Both the position numbers and the translations under genes were made by a program. Shown piece after piece: positions 55,973-64,000 of a stretch of DNA of 64,000 nt (position 1 is the first letter of the stretch; every line of letters begins with the position of its first letter). The notes under the pieces are model-generated. The model was not told where the DNA came from. It was given only the letters and a program-made list of their open reading frames with translations, and searched no databases. The DNA is from Geomonas azotofigens. Lineage in GTDB: Bacteria > Desulfobacterota > Desulfuromonadia > Geobacterales > Geobacteraceae. The DNA lies in the NCBI RefSeq assembly GCF_018919395.1, contig NZ_JAHLME010000001.1, forward strand, positions 1 through 64,000, read 5' to 3'.

Positions 55973-57265
55973 TCAGCTCCACCCCTTCTGGTATTCGCGC
56001 ACCAGCTTCTCCACCGCGCGCCTGGCGGGCGCCTTCCAGGGGCCTACCGCGGCGATGACCAGGTTCTTCGGGGCAAACAGGGCGTGCGCCATGTGCTTCA
56101 GCTCTTCGGCGCCGACCGCGGCCGCCTCGACCCGGTCCTCGTCGATAGTCCTCACCAGGGACATCAACTCGCCCCAGCCGTAACGGACCTGCATCTCGTA
56201 GGTGGAATCGGCGCTGTACTCGAGATCGTAGAAGTACCCTTCCTTGACCCGCGCCAGCTCCGCCTCGCCGACCTCCTCGAAGGCCAGACTCTTCACCTCG
56301 CGCAGCACCTCGGACACGGCCAGCACCAGATTCTCCGGCGCAGTGGAGAGCTCGATGGCGAAGGCACCGGTCTCCTCGTAGGCCGACAGGGACGCATCAA
56401 CGGAGTAGACGATACCGAGCTTCTCCCGCAGCGACAGGTGCAGTCTCGAGCTGCCGCCGCCGGAAAGGATGCGCCGCATCAGCCGCAGCCCCATGAGACG
56501 CTTGTCCTGACGGGCGAAACCGCGGAAGGCGATCTGTAGGTTCACCTGGCTGTCCGAGTCCTTCACGAAGAGGGCGCGGGGTTCCTGCTGGACCTGGTTG
56601 GCCGGGATGGGCGGAATGGCGCTGCCGCCCTTCCAGTCGGCGAAGAACTGCTCGCAGGCCGCGAAGAACTGGGCCGAGTCATGCCTTCCCGCGGCGACGA
56701 TGAGCGCATTGCCGGGAACGTAGTGATCGGCGAGATAGCAGCGCAGGTCCTCCTCGGTGATCCCCTTGATGCTGTCCAGGTAACCGATGGTGGGCGTGCC
56801 AAGGGGGTGGTCCGGCCACAGGAGCTTGCTGCAGAGGTTACTGGTGTTGGTCTCCTCGCCGCGCTCGTTGATGTCCTCCAGCGCCTCCTCGGTGATGATC
56901 CGTTTCTCTATCTCCAAACCTTCCAGGGTCGGGGACAACAGCATCGAGGAGAAAAGACGGATCCCCTCGCCGATCTGGTCCGGATGGACGCGGGAGAAGT
57001 AGCAGGTGGTCTCCTCGTCGGTGGCCGCGTTGACGCTGCCGCCGATGGCCTCGAAGGCGATCTCAAGTTCCAGGTTGGAAGCGAATTCGCTGGAGCCTCG
57101 GAAGAGCATGTGCTCCAGGAAATGGGAGATGCCGGCCTTGCCGGGGGTATCGTTGCGGCCTCCCGCCTTTATGTAGATGGCAATCTCCGCGCTGTGCAGG
57201 TGCGGCATCTCGACCGAAACGAGGCGCAGTCCGTTGGGGAGAACCTTCTTGGTACAACTGAGCAT
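55973..57265 (-). CDS. M16 family zinc peptidase
   Basis: A 430-residue processing-peptidase-like protein with the inverted zinc motif HFLEH (about 47-51, in GISHFLEHMLFRGS) and the downstream Glu in ATDEETTCYFSRVHPD. The C-terminal inactive half contains GSSRLHLSLREKLGIVYSV. It is about the length of one M16 unit, with no signal peptide, so cytoplasmic. ATG at 57265 follows GGAGG. It lies 14 bases after the YqaA-like gene. The substrate is unknown; PqqF, mitochondrial-type and YmxG-like roles have been given to relatives. Confidence 0.88.
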   Translation of the reverse strand: MLSCTKKVLPNGLRLVSVEMPHLHSAEIAIYIKAGGRNDTPGKAGISHFLEHMLFRGSSEFASNLELEIAFEAIGGSVNAATDEETTCYFSRVHPDQIGEGIRLFSSMLLSPTLEGLEIEKRIITEEALEDINERGEETNTSNLCSKLLWPDHPLGTPTIGYLDSIKGITEEDLRCYLADHYVPGNALIVAAGRHDSAQFFAACEQFFADWKGGSAIPPIPANQVQQEPRALFVKDSDSQVNLQIAFRGFARQDKRLMGLRLMRRILSGGGSSRLHLSLREKLGIVYSVDASLSAYEETGAFAIELSTAPENLVLAVSEVLREVKSLAFEEVGEAELARVKEGYFYDLEYSADSTYEMQVRYGWGELMSLVRTIDEDRVEAAAVGAEELKHMAHALFAPKNLVIAAVGPWKAPARRAVEKLVREYQKGWS

Positions 57266-57279
57266 CAAACCTCCGTACT

Positions 57280-57729
57280 TCAGAGTGCCGCCCCCTTCAC
57301 GGTGAGCCAGGCCACCGCCGCGTAACGCGCCAGCTTGCCGGTCAGGACCAGAAGGGAAAAGCGGATGAAACCGACCTGCAGCACGCCGCCGACCAGGCAG
57401 AGCGGGTCGCCGATCACTGGCAGGAAGCTGAACAGAAGCGACAGCGATCCGAAGCGCTCATAGAACCGCTCCGCCTTCCGCGTCGTCTCCTCGTCCATGC
57501 GCAGCACCCGGCGCCGTAAAAAATCGCCTCCGTAGAGGCCGATCCAGTAGGTGCTGAGCGCTCCCAGGTAGTTGCCGGCGGTGGCGACGAGGACCACGGC
57601 GACAGCGTTTTGCCCCCCGATCAACAGCGCCACGACCAGCCACTCCGAGCCGAGCGGCAGCAGGGTGGCGGCCAGGAAACTCAGCAGAAACAGGGAGTAA
57701 AACCCGTAATTGACCAGCCACTCGTGCAT
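57280..57729 (-). CDS. YqaA-like small SNARE-associated (DedA/VTT) membrane protein
   Basis: A 149-residue inner-membrane protein with four to five hydrophobic segments. LPLGSEWLVVALLIGGQN and GNYLGALSTYWIGLYGGDF, followed by the loop GSLSLLFSFLPVIGDPLCLVGG, are typical of the YqaA branch of the DedA superfamily, which is linked to lipid scrambling or membrane homeostasis. ATG at 57729 is chosen because the promoter elements lie directly upstream; the mRNA appears to be leaderless. Confidence 0.82.
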   Translation of the reverse strand: MHEWLVNYGFYSLFLLSFLAATLLPLGSEWLVVALLIGGQNAVAVVLVATAGNYLGALSTYWIGLYGGDFLRRRVLRMDEETTRKAERFYERFGSLSLLFSFLPVIGDPLCLVGGVLQVGFIRFSLLVLTGKLARYAAVAWLTVKGAAL

Positions 57730-57736
57730 TCCGGTC

Positions 57737-57765
57737 AAATTAGCGGAAAGGGTGCTGATTGTCAA
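57737..57765 (-). promoter_or_regulatory. Promoter of the YqaA-like gene
   Basis: TTGACA and TAATTT with a 17-base spacer on the minus strand. Seven bases lie between the -10 and the ATG. Confidence 0.7.
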
Positions 57766-57846
57766 ACAACATTGAATTAAATCGGGGCTAAGTAGCGTCC
57801 ATGGAAACGGGATGTCGCGGGGAATCAGCAGGCGAGGTTTTTTTTG

Positions 57847-57875
57847 TTGACATTAGAGCCTTCGAGTGGCATTAA
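57847..57875 (+). promoter_or_regulatory. Promoter of the aromatic attenuator and DAHP synthase gene
   Basis: A perfect TTGACA (57847-57852), then 17 bases to CATTAA (57870-57875), a weak -10. The predicted start is at or next to the leader-peptide ATG at 57883. Confidence 0.6.
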
Positions 57876-57882
57876 CGCTGTC

Positions 57883-57969
57883 ATGATCAACACCGGCTAC
57901 TTTACCTTTACTAACTTTTACTTTTGGTACGGCTTTTATTTTAGGCCGTCGCCCCGGGTAGAGGTGTAA
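57883..57969 (+). CDS. Leader peptide rich in Phe, Tyr and Trp (28 aa)
   Basis: A 28-residue reading frame too short for usual gene finding. Residues 5-20 read GYFTFTNFYFWYGFYF: six Phe (all TTT), four Tyr and one Trp among 16 residues. It ends in RPSPRVEV. This composition and its place before a DAHP synthase gene make it a control peptide: when charged tRNA-Phe or tRNA-Tyr is scarce the ribosome stalls on these codons. There is no Shine-Dalgarno site, but the promoter would put the mRNA start at the ATG, so translation may be leaderless. Confidence 0.85.
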   Translation: MINTGYFTFTNFYFWYGFYFRPSPRVEV

Positions 57970-58096
57970 TTTAGGTAGCAGGTACTAAATTCCGAACCGA
58001 AGCCGGGGTGGCAGGATTCTCCTCCCCCTTACGGTTCGGATAGCAGATTACCAGAACATCATACTAAGGGCCGGGGGAGCAATCCTCCGGCCCTTT
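57929..58096 (+). promoter_or_regulatory. Transcription attenuator of the DAHP synthase gene
   Basis: Mutually exclusive pairings can be drawn. Segment 57948-57957 (GTCGCCCCGG, end of the leader peptide) pairs over ten bases with 58003-58012 (CCGGGGTGGC). If it does, CTCCCCC at 58022-58028 is free to pair with GGGGGAG at 58073-58079 and block the terminator. If the ribosome reads on to the TAA at 57967-57969 and covers the first segment, 58003-58012 folds with CCTCCCC inside the hairpin CCGAACCG/CGGTTCGG (57992-58039), and the terminator forms. A small hairpin AATTTAG/CTAAATT also occurs at 57968-57991. Confidence 0.8.
58066..58096 (+). terminator. Attenuator terminator before the DAHP synthase gene
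   Basis: GGGCCGGGGGA-GCAA-TCCTCCGGCCC followed by TTTCGCTTT. It lies 30 bases before the start codon. Confidence 0.85.
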
Positions 58097-58125
58097 CGCT
58101 TTGGGGACCAACAAGGAGCGTGAGT

Positions 58126-59145
58126 ATGATCGTGGTAATGAAGGCAGGAGCGGCAAAGAAGGAACGGGACGCAGTCACCAAGAGGATCAAGGAACTCGGC
58201 TACACCCCGCACATCATCCGCGGCACCACCCGCGACGTCATCGGCGCGGTCGGCGACGAGCGGGGCAAGAGCGTGCTGCAGACGCTCGAGTCGATGCAGG
58301 GCGTGGAGAGCGTGGTTCCCATCCTGCAACCGTACAAGCTGGCCTCCAAGGAAGTGAAGAAAGAGCCGAGTGTCGTGCGCATCTCGGACACCCTCGCCAT
58401 CGGCGGCAAGGAACTGGTGGTCATGGCCGGCCCCTGTTCGGTGGAGAACGAGGAGCAGATCATCGAATCGGCCAGGGCCGTCAAGGCGGCGGGCGCCCAG
58501 ATGCTCAGGGGGGGCGCCTTCAAACCCCGCACCTCCCCCTACTCCTTCCAGGGCCTTGAAGAAGAAGGCCTGAAACTCCTCGCCAAGGCCCGCGACCTGA
58601 CCGGCCTCCCCTTCGTCACCGAGGTCATCGATCCTGAATCCGTCGACCTGGTCGCCTCGTACTCCGACATGCTCCAGATCGGGGCCCGCAACGCGCAGAA
58701 CTTCGCCCTGTTGAAGAAAGTTGGCCAGATCAACAAGCCGATCCTGTTGAAGCGCGGCATGTCCATGACCATCCAGGAATTCCTGATGAGCGCCGAGTAC
58801 ATCATGAGCGAGGGGAACCAGTCGGTGATCCTGTGCGAGCGCGGCATCAGGACCTTCGAGACCGCCACCAGGAACACCCTCGACCTCTCCGCGATTCCGG
58901 TCTTGAAGAACAAGACCCACCTCCCCATCGTCATCGATCCCTCCCACGGCACCGGCAACTACCATTACATCGCGCCGATGTCCTACGCCGCGGTTGCCGC
59001 AGGCGCGGATGGCCTGATCATCGAGGTCCATCCCGATCCCGAGAAGGCCTCCTCCGACGGTCCGCAGTCGCTCAAGCCGAAGAAGTTCCAGGCACTGATG
59101 GACCGCCTGAAGCTGTTCGCGGAAGCGGCGGAGAAGACGCTGTAA
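58126..59145 (+). CDS. aroF: 3-deoxy-7-phosphoheptulonate (DAHP) synthase, type I-beta with ACT-like domain
   Basis: First step of the shikimate pathway: phosphoenolpyruvate plus erythrose-4-phosphate to DAHP. It has 339 residues. The N-terminal ferredoxin-like regulatory domain (about 1-70, [17 protein letters not shown]) is like that of Thermotoga DAHPS, which allows feedback inhibition by Tyr or Phe. The barrel (about 85-339) has [69 protein letters not shown] and [20 protein letters not shown] at 58126 is 7 bases after AAGGAG; GTG at 58120 is too close. Expression is probably set by the leader-peptide attenuator just upstream. Confidence 0.96.
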   Translation: MIVVMKAGAAKKERDAVTKRIKELGYTPHIIRGTTRDVIGAVGDERGKSVLQTLESMQGVESVVPILQPYKLASKEVKKEPSVVRISDTLAIGGKELVVMAGPCSVENEEQIIESARAVKAAGAQMLRGGAFKPRTSPYSFQGLEEEGLKLLAKARDLTGLPFVTEVIDPESVDLVASYSDMLQIGARNAQNFALLKKVGQINKPILLKRGMSMTIQEFLMSAEYIMSEGNQSVILCERGIRTFETATRNTLDLSAIPVLKNKTHLPIVIDPSHGTGNYHYIAPMSYAAVAAGADGLIIEVHPDPEKASSDGPQSLKPKKFQALMDRLKLFAEAAEKTL

Positions 59146-59158
59146 AGGCAGGAGCAAA

Positions 59159-59723
59159 GGCAGGGGCTAGGGACTGGGGGCTAGGGGATGGCAAATCCTC
59201 TCGCCCACGGTTCCCCGCCACCTGTGGGGGCGAATGATTATTCGCCCGGCGCTCTTGCCCCACGGACGCTGCACGTCTACAGGGCGATGGCGGAATAACG
59301 GCAGGGGCTAGGGGCTGGAGGCTGGCAAAAATCGCTCTCGCCCGCGTTCCCCGCCACCTGTAGGGGCGAATAATCATTCGCCCGGCGCTCTTGCCTCACG
59401 GACGCTGCACATCCACAGGGCGATGGCGGAATAACGGCAGGGGCTAGGGGCTAGAGGCTGGCAAAACACCTCTCGCCCGCGTTCCCCGCCACCTGTAGGG
59501 GCGAATAATTATTTGCCCCGACGCTCTTGCCTCACGGACGCTGCACGTCTACAGGGCGATGGCGGAATAACGGCAGGTGCTGGGGGCTGGCAAAATCCTC
59601 TCGCCCGCGTTCCCCGCCACCTGTAGGGGCGAATAATTATTCGCCCAACGCTGTTGCCTCACGGAGGCGGCACGTCTACAGGGCGATGGCGGAATCAGGG
59701 CGAATGATTATTCGCCCCTACAG
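59159..59723. repeat. Tandem array of four 136-141 base units with palindromes
   Basis: Units begin at 59159, 59300, 59436 and 59572. Each has GGCAGGGGCTAGGGGCTGG-like wording, CTCTCGCCCGCGTTCCCCGCCACC, one dispersed palindrome (59222-59248, 59358-59383, 59493-59519, 59621-59646), GCGCTCTTGCCTCACGGACG and ACAGGGCGATGGCGGAATA. A fifth palindrome (59698-59723) closes the array. No gene is present in this stretch of about 680 bases. Confidence 0.9.
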
Positions 59724-59822
59724 TGGACGGATGCCTCCGCGAGGCGACCGAACCTCCCTCCACTGGCGCCACAGCCGTTTTAAGATATCCTCTCCGGGTA
59801 CCCGCATCTGAGGAGGTGCCCC

Positions 59823-60317
59823 ATGTCCGTCCTGCGCCACGTGCTGATCCTGACGTTCGTCTTTGCCATCGCCGCCCCCTCCGCAGGTGCCCGGCGCGGC
59901 GGCCCCGCGCACGCCACCACCTCCGCCAGCGAACAGGAGGTGCTCAAGGACTTCGAATCCATCCTCGACCTCTGGCGCGACGGCAGGTATGAGGATCTCT
60001 ACCTGCACACCAGCGGCGGCAAGGACGGCAAAGAGAAATTCGCCAGCCGGCTCGCCTCCGCGCCGCGCAAGCCCGCCTGCTGCTGGGAGAAGATGCAGGA
60101 GGCCAGGGTATCGCTGAAGAGCGGCACGAGCGCGGTGGTGCAGGCGCGGCTCGGCTTCGAGGCCAGCACCCCCGGTACCGAATTCGTCACCAAGACGATT
60201 CACCTGAAGAAGGAAGGGGCGACCTGGACTGTCTCGCAGTCGGACCTTTACTCACTGGCCGACCTTTCCTCCCACAAACGCAGGTACAAGTACCTCCCCA
60301 TCCAGCCCAAGAAGTAG
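59823..60317 (+). CDS. Secreted protein of unknown function (164 aa)
   Basis: Not recognised. It has a signal peptide (about 1-22, ending PSAGA) and a mature part starting with a Gly/Ala/Thr stretch and then a helix EQEVLKDFESILDLWRDGRYEDLY. Two adjacent Cys (ACCWEKMQEA) lie near residue 81. The remainder looks like a beta-rich NTF2-like or DUF4878-type fold (LRFEG-like strands, KKEGATWTVSQSDLYSLADLS). GAGGAGGTG precedes ATG. It stands alone between repeat arrays. Confidence 0.7.
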   Translation: MSVLRHVLILTFVFAIAAPSAGARRGGPAHATTSASEQEVLKDFESILDLWRDGRYEDLYLHTSGGKDGKEKFASRLASAPRKPACCWEKMQEARVSLKSGTSAVVQARLGFEASTPGTEFVTKTIHLKKEGATWTVSQSDLYSLADLSSHKRRYKYLPIQPKK

Positions 60318-60358
60318 CAGCCCCCCCCGATCCACATCACCCCCTATTCATAGATAGC

Positions 60359-60510
60359 GCCCTCTCCCCCTGGGCGAGGGCAGGGGTGAGGGCGCTGCAA
60401 CCGGCAAATCCCGTCTTCGTGGCGCGCCCCTCACCCGGCCTTCGCCCCCCCCTCCGGGAGAGCGAGGGATTAGCCCGGCGTTACGTTCTCCCCCGGAGGG
60501 CGAGGGCAGC
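60359..60510. repeat. Dispersed CT/GA-rich repeat, family 3 copy 3
   Basis: CCCTCTCCCCCTGGGCGAGGGCAGGGGTGAGGGCG, then CCCTCACCCGGCCTTCGCCC and two further GGGAG(A)GCGAGGG pieces. It is a composite of three partial copies. Confidence 0.65.
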
Positions 60511-60563
60511 ATGGATCGACCTTGCCGCTTGACCCGTGTCACCCCTTCCGGTACTCTAGGCGA

Positions 60564-62942
60564 ATGTCATTAAAACTAAACGGTACTGTCACCAATAAAC
60601 CCGAATTGCTGTCCCCCGCCGGTTCGCTGGAAGCCTTTTTCGCCGCCATGGAGAAAGGCGCCGACGCGGTCTACGCCGGCTTGCGCGATTTCTCAGCCCG
60701 CGCCAAGGCCAAGAACTTCACCCTCTCCCAAATGGAGCGCATGACCGGCTACGCCCATGCCCACGGCAAGAAGGTCTACGTCACCCTCAACACGCTGGTG
60801 AAGGAAAACGAACTGCCGCTGCTGATCGACAACCTTGCCGCCCTGGAAGCGATGCGGGTGGACGGCGTGATCCTGCAGGACATGGCCGTGGCGCGCCTGG
60901 CGCGGGAGTTCTTTCCTGGCATCCCGCTGCACGCTTCCACGCAGATGACCATCCACAACTCGCTGGGCGTGCGCCAGCTCGAGGAGCTCGGCTTCGAGCG
61001 CGTGGTGCTGGCCCGCGAACTGCACATCGACGAGATCAAGACCATCGTGGCGGCGAGCCGCGCCGAGATCGAGTGCTTCATCCACGGCGCCCTCTGCTTC
61101 TCCATCTCCGGCCAGTGCTTCTTTTCCTCGTTCCTAGGGGGGCACAGCGGCAACCGCGGACGCTGCGCGCAGCCCTGCCGCCGCCAGTACAAGCACAAGG
61201 GGAAGGAAGGGTACTACCTCTCCACCAACGACTTCTCCAGCATCGAGATGATCCCGCAGCTCATCGAGGCGGGGGTCCATTCCCTCAAGATCGAGGGAAG
61301 GATGAAATCCGCGGAGTACGTGGCCAGCGTCATCGGCGCCTACCGCATGGTGCTGGACGCCGCACCTGGGCAGCACGCGGCCAAGGTGGCCGAGGCCAAG
61401 GAGCTCTTGAAGCTTTCCTTCGGGCGGGTGCCGACCAAAGGCTTCCTTGCCTCGCACAACCCGACCGACATCGCCACCCCCTCCATAAAAGGAGCGACGG
61501 GACGCTACCTCGGCGACATCAGGGAGATCCGCGGCAACCGGATCAGCTTCGACACCAAGGACGCACTGCACGTCGGCGACCGCATCCGCGTCCAGCCCAA
61601 GAGCGACATGGCCGGCCGCGCCTTCACCATCAAGGAGCTTTACCTGGGCGGCAAGAAGGTGATGAACGCCAAGGAAAACACCCTGGTCTCGACGCCGTCC
61701 CCCTTCCCGTTCAAGCTGGGCGACTCGGTCTTCAAGGTCTCCTCCGAGACCGCCTTCACCATGAGCGAGAACGCCTGCCTCAGGCGGCTGGAAGGGGTGA
61801 AGGGGGGGAGCATCCCCTGCCGGCTCACCCTCTCCTACCAGGACCAGAAGCTGAAGATCGACGCCAAGGTGCTCGGCAGCGACCTGTGCACCGAGTTCGA
61901 GCTGGGCGAACTGGAACCTTCCCGCACCAGCGACATGGAAGGGGTGCTGCGCGCTCAGTTCGCCAAGAGCGGCGACACCCAGTTTACCCTGGCCTCGCTT
62001 TCAGCCCCCGGTTTTCCGGCGCTGATGATCCCTCCCCCCGTCCTCAAGGACATCCGGCGCCGCTTCTACGCCTGGTTATCCGAGCAGTCGCTGGGCGCGC
62101 TCAAGGACAGGAGCGCGCAGAACCGGGAAAAGGCGCTGGCTAGCCTGGTCGGTAAGCGGCCGGTGCCGGCTCGCGGCAAGGAAGAGCTGGCGGTAAAACT
62201 TGAGCATGTCAAGGAGTGGCACGAGCTGCACCGCGATCTGGTCGACACGGTGGTGCTGCCGGTCTCCAAGGCGAACCTGCACCAGTTCGGCCCCTTCGCC
62301 CGTAAGTTGAAGGGAAGCGAGCACAAGGTGATCTGGCAGCTCCCCTTCATCATCTTCGAGGCGGACCTCCCCTTCTACCTGGACGCTGTCCAGGGTATCC
62401 TGCGTGCCGGCTTCAAGCGTTTCGAGCTCACCAACCTGTCCCACTTCCAGTTCTTCAAGGGAACCGACGCGGAGCTGAACACCGACTACCGGCTCTTCTC
62501 GCTGAACAGCCAGGCGCTCCTCTGCTGGCAGGAGCTGGGAGTGTCGCGCGCCACGCTCTACATCGAGGACGACCGCGCCAACCTGGCGCAACTCCTCTCC
62601 TGCGACCTGAAGATCAACCGCGGCGTGCTTCTCTTCGCGCCGGTCCCGGTGATCACCTCGAAGATCGCCATCAAGGATATGAAGGGGGACGCGCCGCTCG
62701 CCTCCGACCGCGGCGATCTCTACTCGGTCAAGGTGAAGGACCACCTCACCGTGGTGAGCGCGCAGACGCCGTTCGCCCTGACCCAGTACCGAAACGACCT
62801 GCGTGGGCTCGGCTGCGGCAGGTTCCTGCTCGACCTCTCCGCGCTGCAGCAGCAGGAACGCGAGCGGGTGCTGGAGGCGTACCGCAAGGGGGTCGCCGTA
62901 CCGGGCGCATCCGAATTCAACTTCAACACCGGACTGGTGTAA
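60564..62942 (+). CDS. U32 family peptidase / RlhA-like protein
   Basis: A 792-residue cytoplasmic protein. The U32 domain (about 10-300) starts with ELLSPAGSLEAFFAAMEKGADAVYAGL and holds the signature with conserved Cys: FIHGALCFSISGQC followed by GNRGRCAQPCRRQY (about 172-205). A long C-terminal part (DUF3656 and a second U32-like region) follows. E. coli RlhA, the relative with known function, makes 5-hydroxycytidine at C2501 of 23S rRNA with help of Fe-S and prephenate metabolism; others are collagenase-like. The length fits the large RlhA-type members. ATG at 60564 is taken (SLKLNGTVTNKPELLSP). Confidence 0.85.
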   Translation: MSLKLNGTVTNKPELLSPAGSLEAFFAAMEKGADAVYAGLRDFSARAKAKNFTLSQMERMTGYAHAHGKKVYVTLNTLVKENELPLLIDNLAALEAMRVDGVILQDMAVARLAREFFPGIPLHASTQMTIHNSLGVRQLEELGFERVVLARELHIDEIKTIVAASRAEIECFIHGALCFSISGQCFFSSFLGGHSGNRGRCAQPCRRQYKHKGKEGYYLSTNDFSSIEMIPQLIEAGVHSLKIEGRMKSAEYVASVIGAYRMVLDAAPGQHAAKVAEAKELLKLSFGRVPTKGFLASHNPTDIATPSIKGATGRYLGDIREIRGNRISFDTKDALHVGDRIRVQPKSDMAGRAFTIKELYLGGKKVMNAKENTLVSTPSPFPFKLGDSVFKVSSETAFTMSENACLRRLEGVKGGSIPCRLTLSYQDQKLKIDAKVLGSDLCTEFELGELEPSRTSDMEGVLRAQFAKSGDTQFTLASLSAPGFPALMIPPPVLKDIRRRFYAWLSEQSLGALKDRSAQNREKALASLVGKRPVPARGKEELAVKLEHVKEWHELHRDLVDTVVLPVSKANLHQFGPFARKLKGSEHKVIWQLPFIIFEADLPFYLDAVQGILRAGFKRFELTNLSHFQFFKGTDAELNTDYRLFSLNSQALLCWQELGVSRATLYIEDDRANLAQLLSCDLKINRGVLLFAPVPVITSKIAIKDMKGDAPLASDRGDLYSVKVKDHLTVVSAQTPFALTQYRNDLRGLGCGRFLLDLSALQQQERERVLEAYRKGVAVPGASEFNFNTGLV

Positions 62943-62945
62943 GCA

Positions 62946-63503
62946 ATGGGGATCATCGACACGATCAAGGGGAGGATCCAGGATCGGCTCAACGATCCCG
63001 CCTTCATGGGGCTGGTGCAGGAGCAGAGCCTCAAGGATCTCCTGCTGCGCCGGGAATTCCGCATCACGCAGGAATACCTGCAGCGCGAGTTCCTGGACAA
63101 GGCGCTGGACGACGAGCTGGTGGAATTCAGGCTCGGCATCGAAAACGGTTACTGCGAGCTGTCCGGGAGACTGAAGAAGCGGCTGGTTCCCTTCGCCATC
63201 CCCTTTTCCGCCAGCTTCACCATAGAGGGGATCGAGTTCAGCGCCGCGCGCAAGTGCGTGTTCCTGAAGCTCGGGCCGGTCTCGCCGCTTGACCTAGACT
63301 GGCTCACCAGGAAGGTGGTGCAGAGGATACCGTCATTGAGCATGATGGGAGAGCTGCTGGTGTGCGACCTGAACCAGGTGCCGCGCCTGGCCGAGCTGTT
63401 CGCCCACCGGGTGAAGGGGATCAGCATCTGGGATTACATTACGTTGAAAGAGCTCTGGCTTAAGCGGGGCGAACTAGGAGGAAGGGTGGGGGTGGTTCTA
63501 TGA
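62946..63503 (+). CDS. Protein of unknown function (185 aa)
   Basis: Not recognised. It starts 3 bases after the U32 gene and overlaps hslO by ATGA, so the three are co-transcribed. The N-terminal third is helical and charged ([21 protein letters not shown]). The middle is beta-rich ([39 protein letters not shown]), which resembles a lipid-binding or DUF2993-like sheet, but this is only an impression. No signal peptide or catalytic motif is seen. Confidence 0.7.
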   Translation: MGIIDTIKGRIQDRLNDPAFMGLVQEQSLKDLLLRREFRITQEYLQREFLDKALDDELVEFRLGIENGYCELSGRLKKRLVPFAIPFSASFTIEGIEFSAARKCVFLKLGPVSPLDLDWLTRKVVQRIPSLSMMGELLVCDLNQVPRLAELFAHRVKGISIWDYITLKELWLKRGELGGRVGVVL

Positions 63504-64000
63504 CAGATTATCTGGTGCGCGCGATTGCCAAGTCCGGGGCGGTGAGGGCCCTCACCTGCGTCACCACCGGCACGGTCAGCGAAGTCTGCCGGCGCCACGG
63601 CACGCTCCCAACGGCTACCGCCGCGCTGGGACGCTCCCTTACCGCCGGGGCCCTGATGGGGGCCATGCTGAAGACCGGCCAGCGGGTCGCGCTGCGCTTC
63701 GAGGGGAACGGTCCGCTGAAGAAGATCGTCATCGAGGCCGACAGCGACGGTAGCGTGCGCGGCTACGTGGGCGATACCAAGGTGCACCTGCTTCGTCCCG
63801 ACGGCGCCCTCGACGTCCCCAACGCCCTGGGGCGCGCTGGCTTTCTCACCGTCGCCAAGGACCTTGGACTGAAGGAACCGTACCGCGGCACCGTCCAGCT
63901 TTACACCAGCGGCATCGCCGAGGATCTCGCGCTGTACCTGGTGGAGTCCGAGCAGATCCCTTCCGCCGTCGGCATCGCCGAGTTCATCGAGCAGGACGGC
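63500..64000 (+). CDS. hslO: Redox-regulated chaperone Hsp33 (3' end outside window)
   Basis: Chaperone active under oxidative stress. The first 167 residues are present: [54 protein letters not shown] and [21 protein letters not shown] are typical. The C-terminal zinc-binding Cys pairs that form the redox switch lie beyond the window. The start overlaps the previous stop by ATGA. Confidence 0.92.
   Translation, partial: MTDYLVRAIAKSGAVRALTCVTTGTVSEVCRRHGTLPTATAALGRSLTAGALMGAMLKTGQRVALRFEGNGPLKKIVIEADSDGSVRGYVGDTKVHLLRPDGALDVPNALGRAGFLTVAKDLGLKEPYRGTVQLYTSGIAEDLALYLVESEQIPSAVGIAEFIEQDG

Noticed and set aside
57883-58096. Lysine riboswitch before the DAHP synthase gene
   Set aside because: GGGTAGAGGTG resembles the start of the lysine motif, but the rest does not match, and the aromatic leader peptide explains the region better.

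Overview
The window is GC-rich chromosomal DNA from a Gram-negative bacterium, most likely a Geobacter-type deltaproteobacterium (Geobacteraceae: Geobacter, Geomonas or Citrifermentans). The signs are a periplasmic multihaem c-type cytochrome with Ig-like domains, a complete Tol-Pal envelope system, an anaerobic (cobalt-early) cobalamin operon, candidate sigma-54 promoters, and many short dispersed palindromes between genes. No phage, insertion sequence or CRISPR array is visible; this looks like core and lightly variable chromosome.

Layout. 1-3.3 kb: 5' part of a cytochrome gene (minus strand), a tRNA-Thr(CGT) with its terminator, and a DUF3332 lipoprotein gene flanked by two related, unrecognised structured-RNA-like elements. 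3.3-7.6 kb: an M23 peptidase, phosphoglycerate mutase gpmA and a convergent class A penicillin-binding protein. 7.7-13.3 kb: the heat-shock operon hrcA-grpE-dnaK-dnaJ behind a perfect CIRCE operator, with a secreted phospholipase-D-type protein coupled to its end, then hemW. 14.9-20.7 kb: a nitrilase-family amidase and tolQ-tolR-tolA-tolB-pal-cpoB. 20.7-23.7 kb: small unknown genes, a TatA/TatB protein, nadA and a gamma-carbonic-anhydrase-like protein. 24.0-32.5 kb: one 2801-residue secreted subtilase ending in 15 CARDB repeats. 32.6-40.4 kb: an EndoIII-like glycosylase, a TraB/TIKI-like membrane protein, a CoA-type Nudix hydrolase, rpe, rsmB, a thioredoxin-like protein, cardiolipin synthase and a diguanylate cyclase. 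40.5-43.6 kb: a Fur-family regulator with znuA-znuC-znuB. 43.8-44.6 kb: a PilZ protein behind a candidate sigma-54 promoter. 44.8-55.9 kb: cobalamin genes cbiX-cbiC-cbiD-cbiET-cbiL-cbiF-cbiG-(cbiH/cobQ fusion)-cbiB-cobD. 56-57.7 kb: M16 peptidase and a YqaA-like membrane protein. 57.8-59.1 kb: a DAHP synthase gene preceded by a leader peptide packed with Phe, Tyr and Trp codons and a complete set of alternative hairpins. 59.1-64 kb: a four-unit tandem repeat, an unknown secreted protein, a U32 peptidase, an unknown protein and the start of hslO.

The most interesting items are the aromatic-amino-acid attenuator in front of the DAHP synthase gene, the pair of paralogous RNA-like elements around the DUF3332 gene, and the dispersed palindrome family that supplies the stop codons of at least three genes. 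All positions were read by eye; no alignment, folding program or database search was run.
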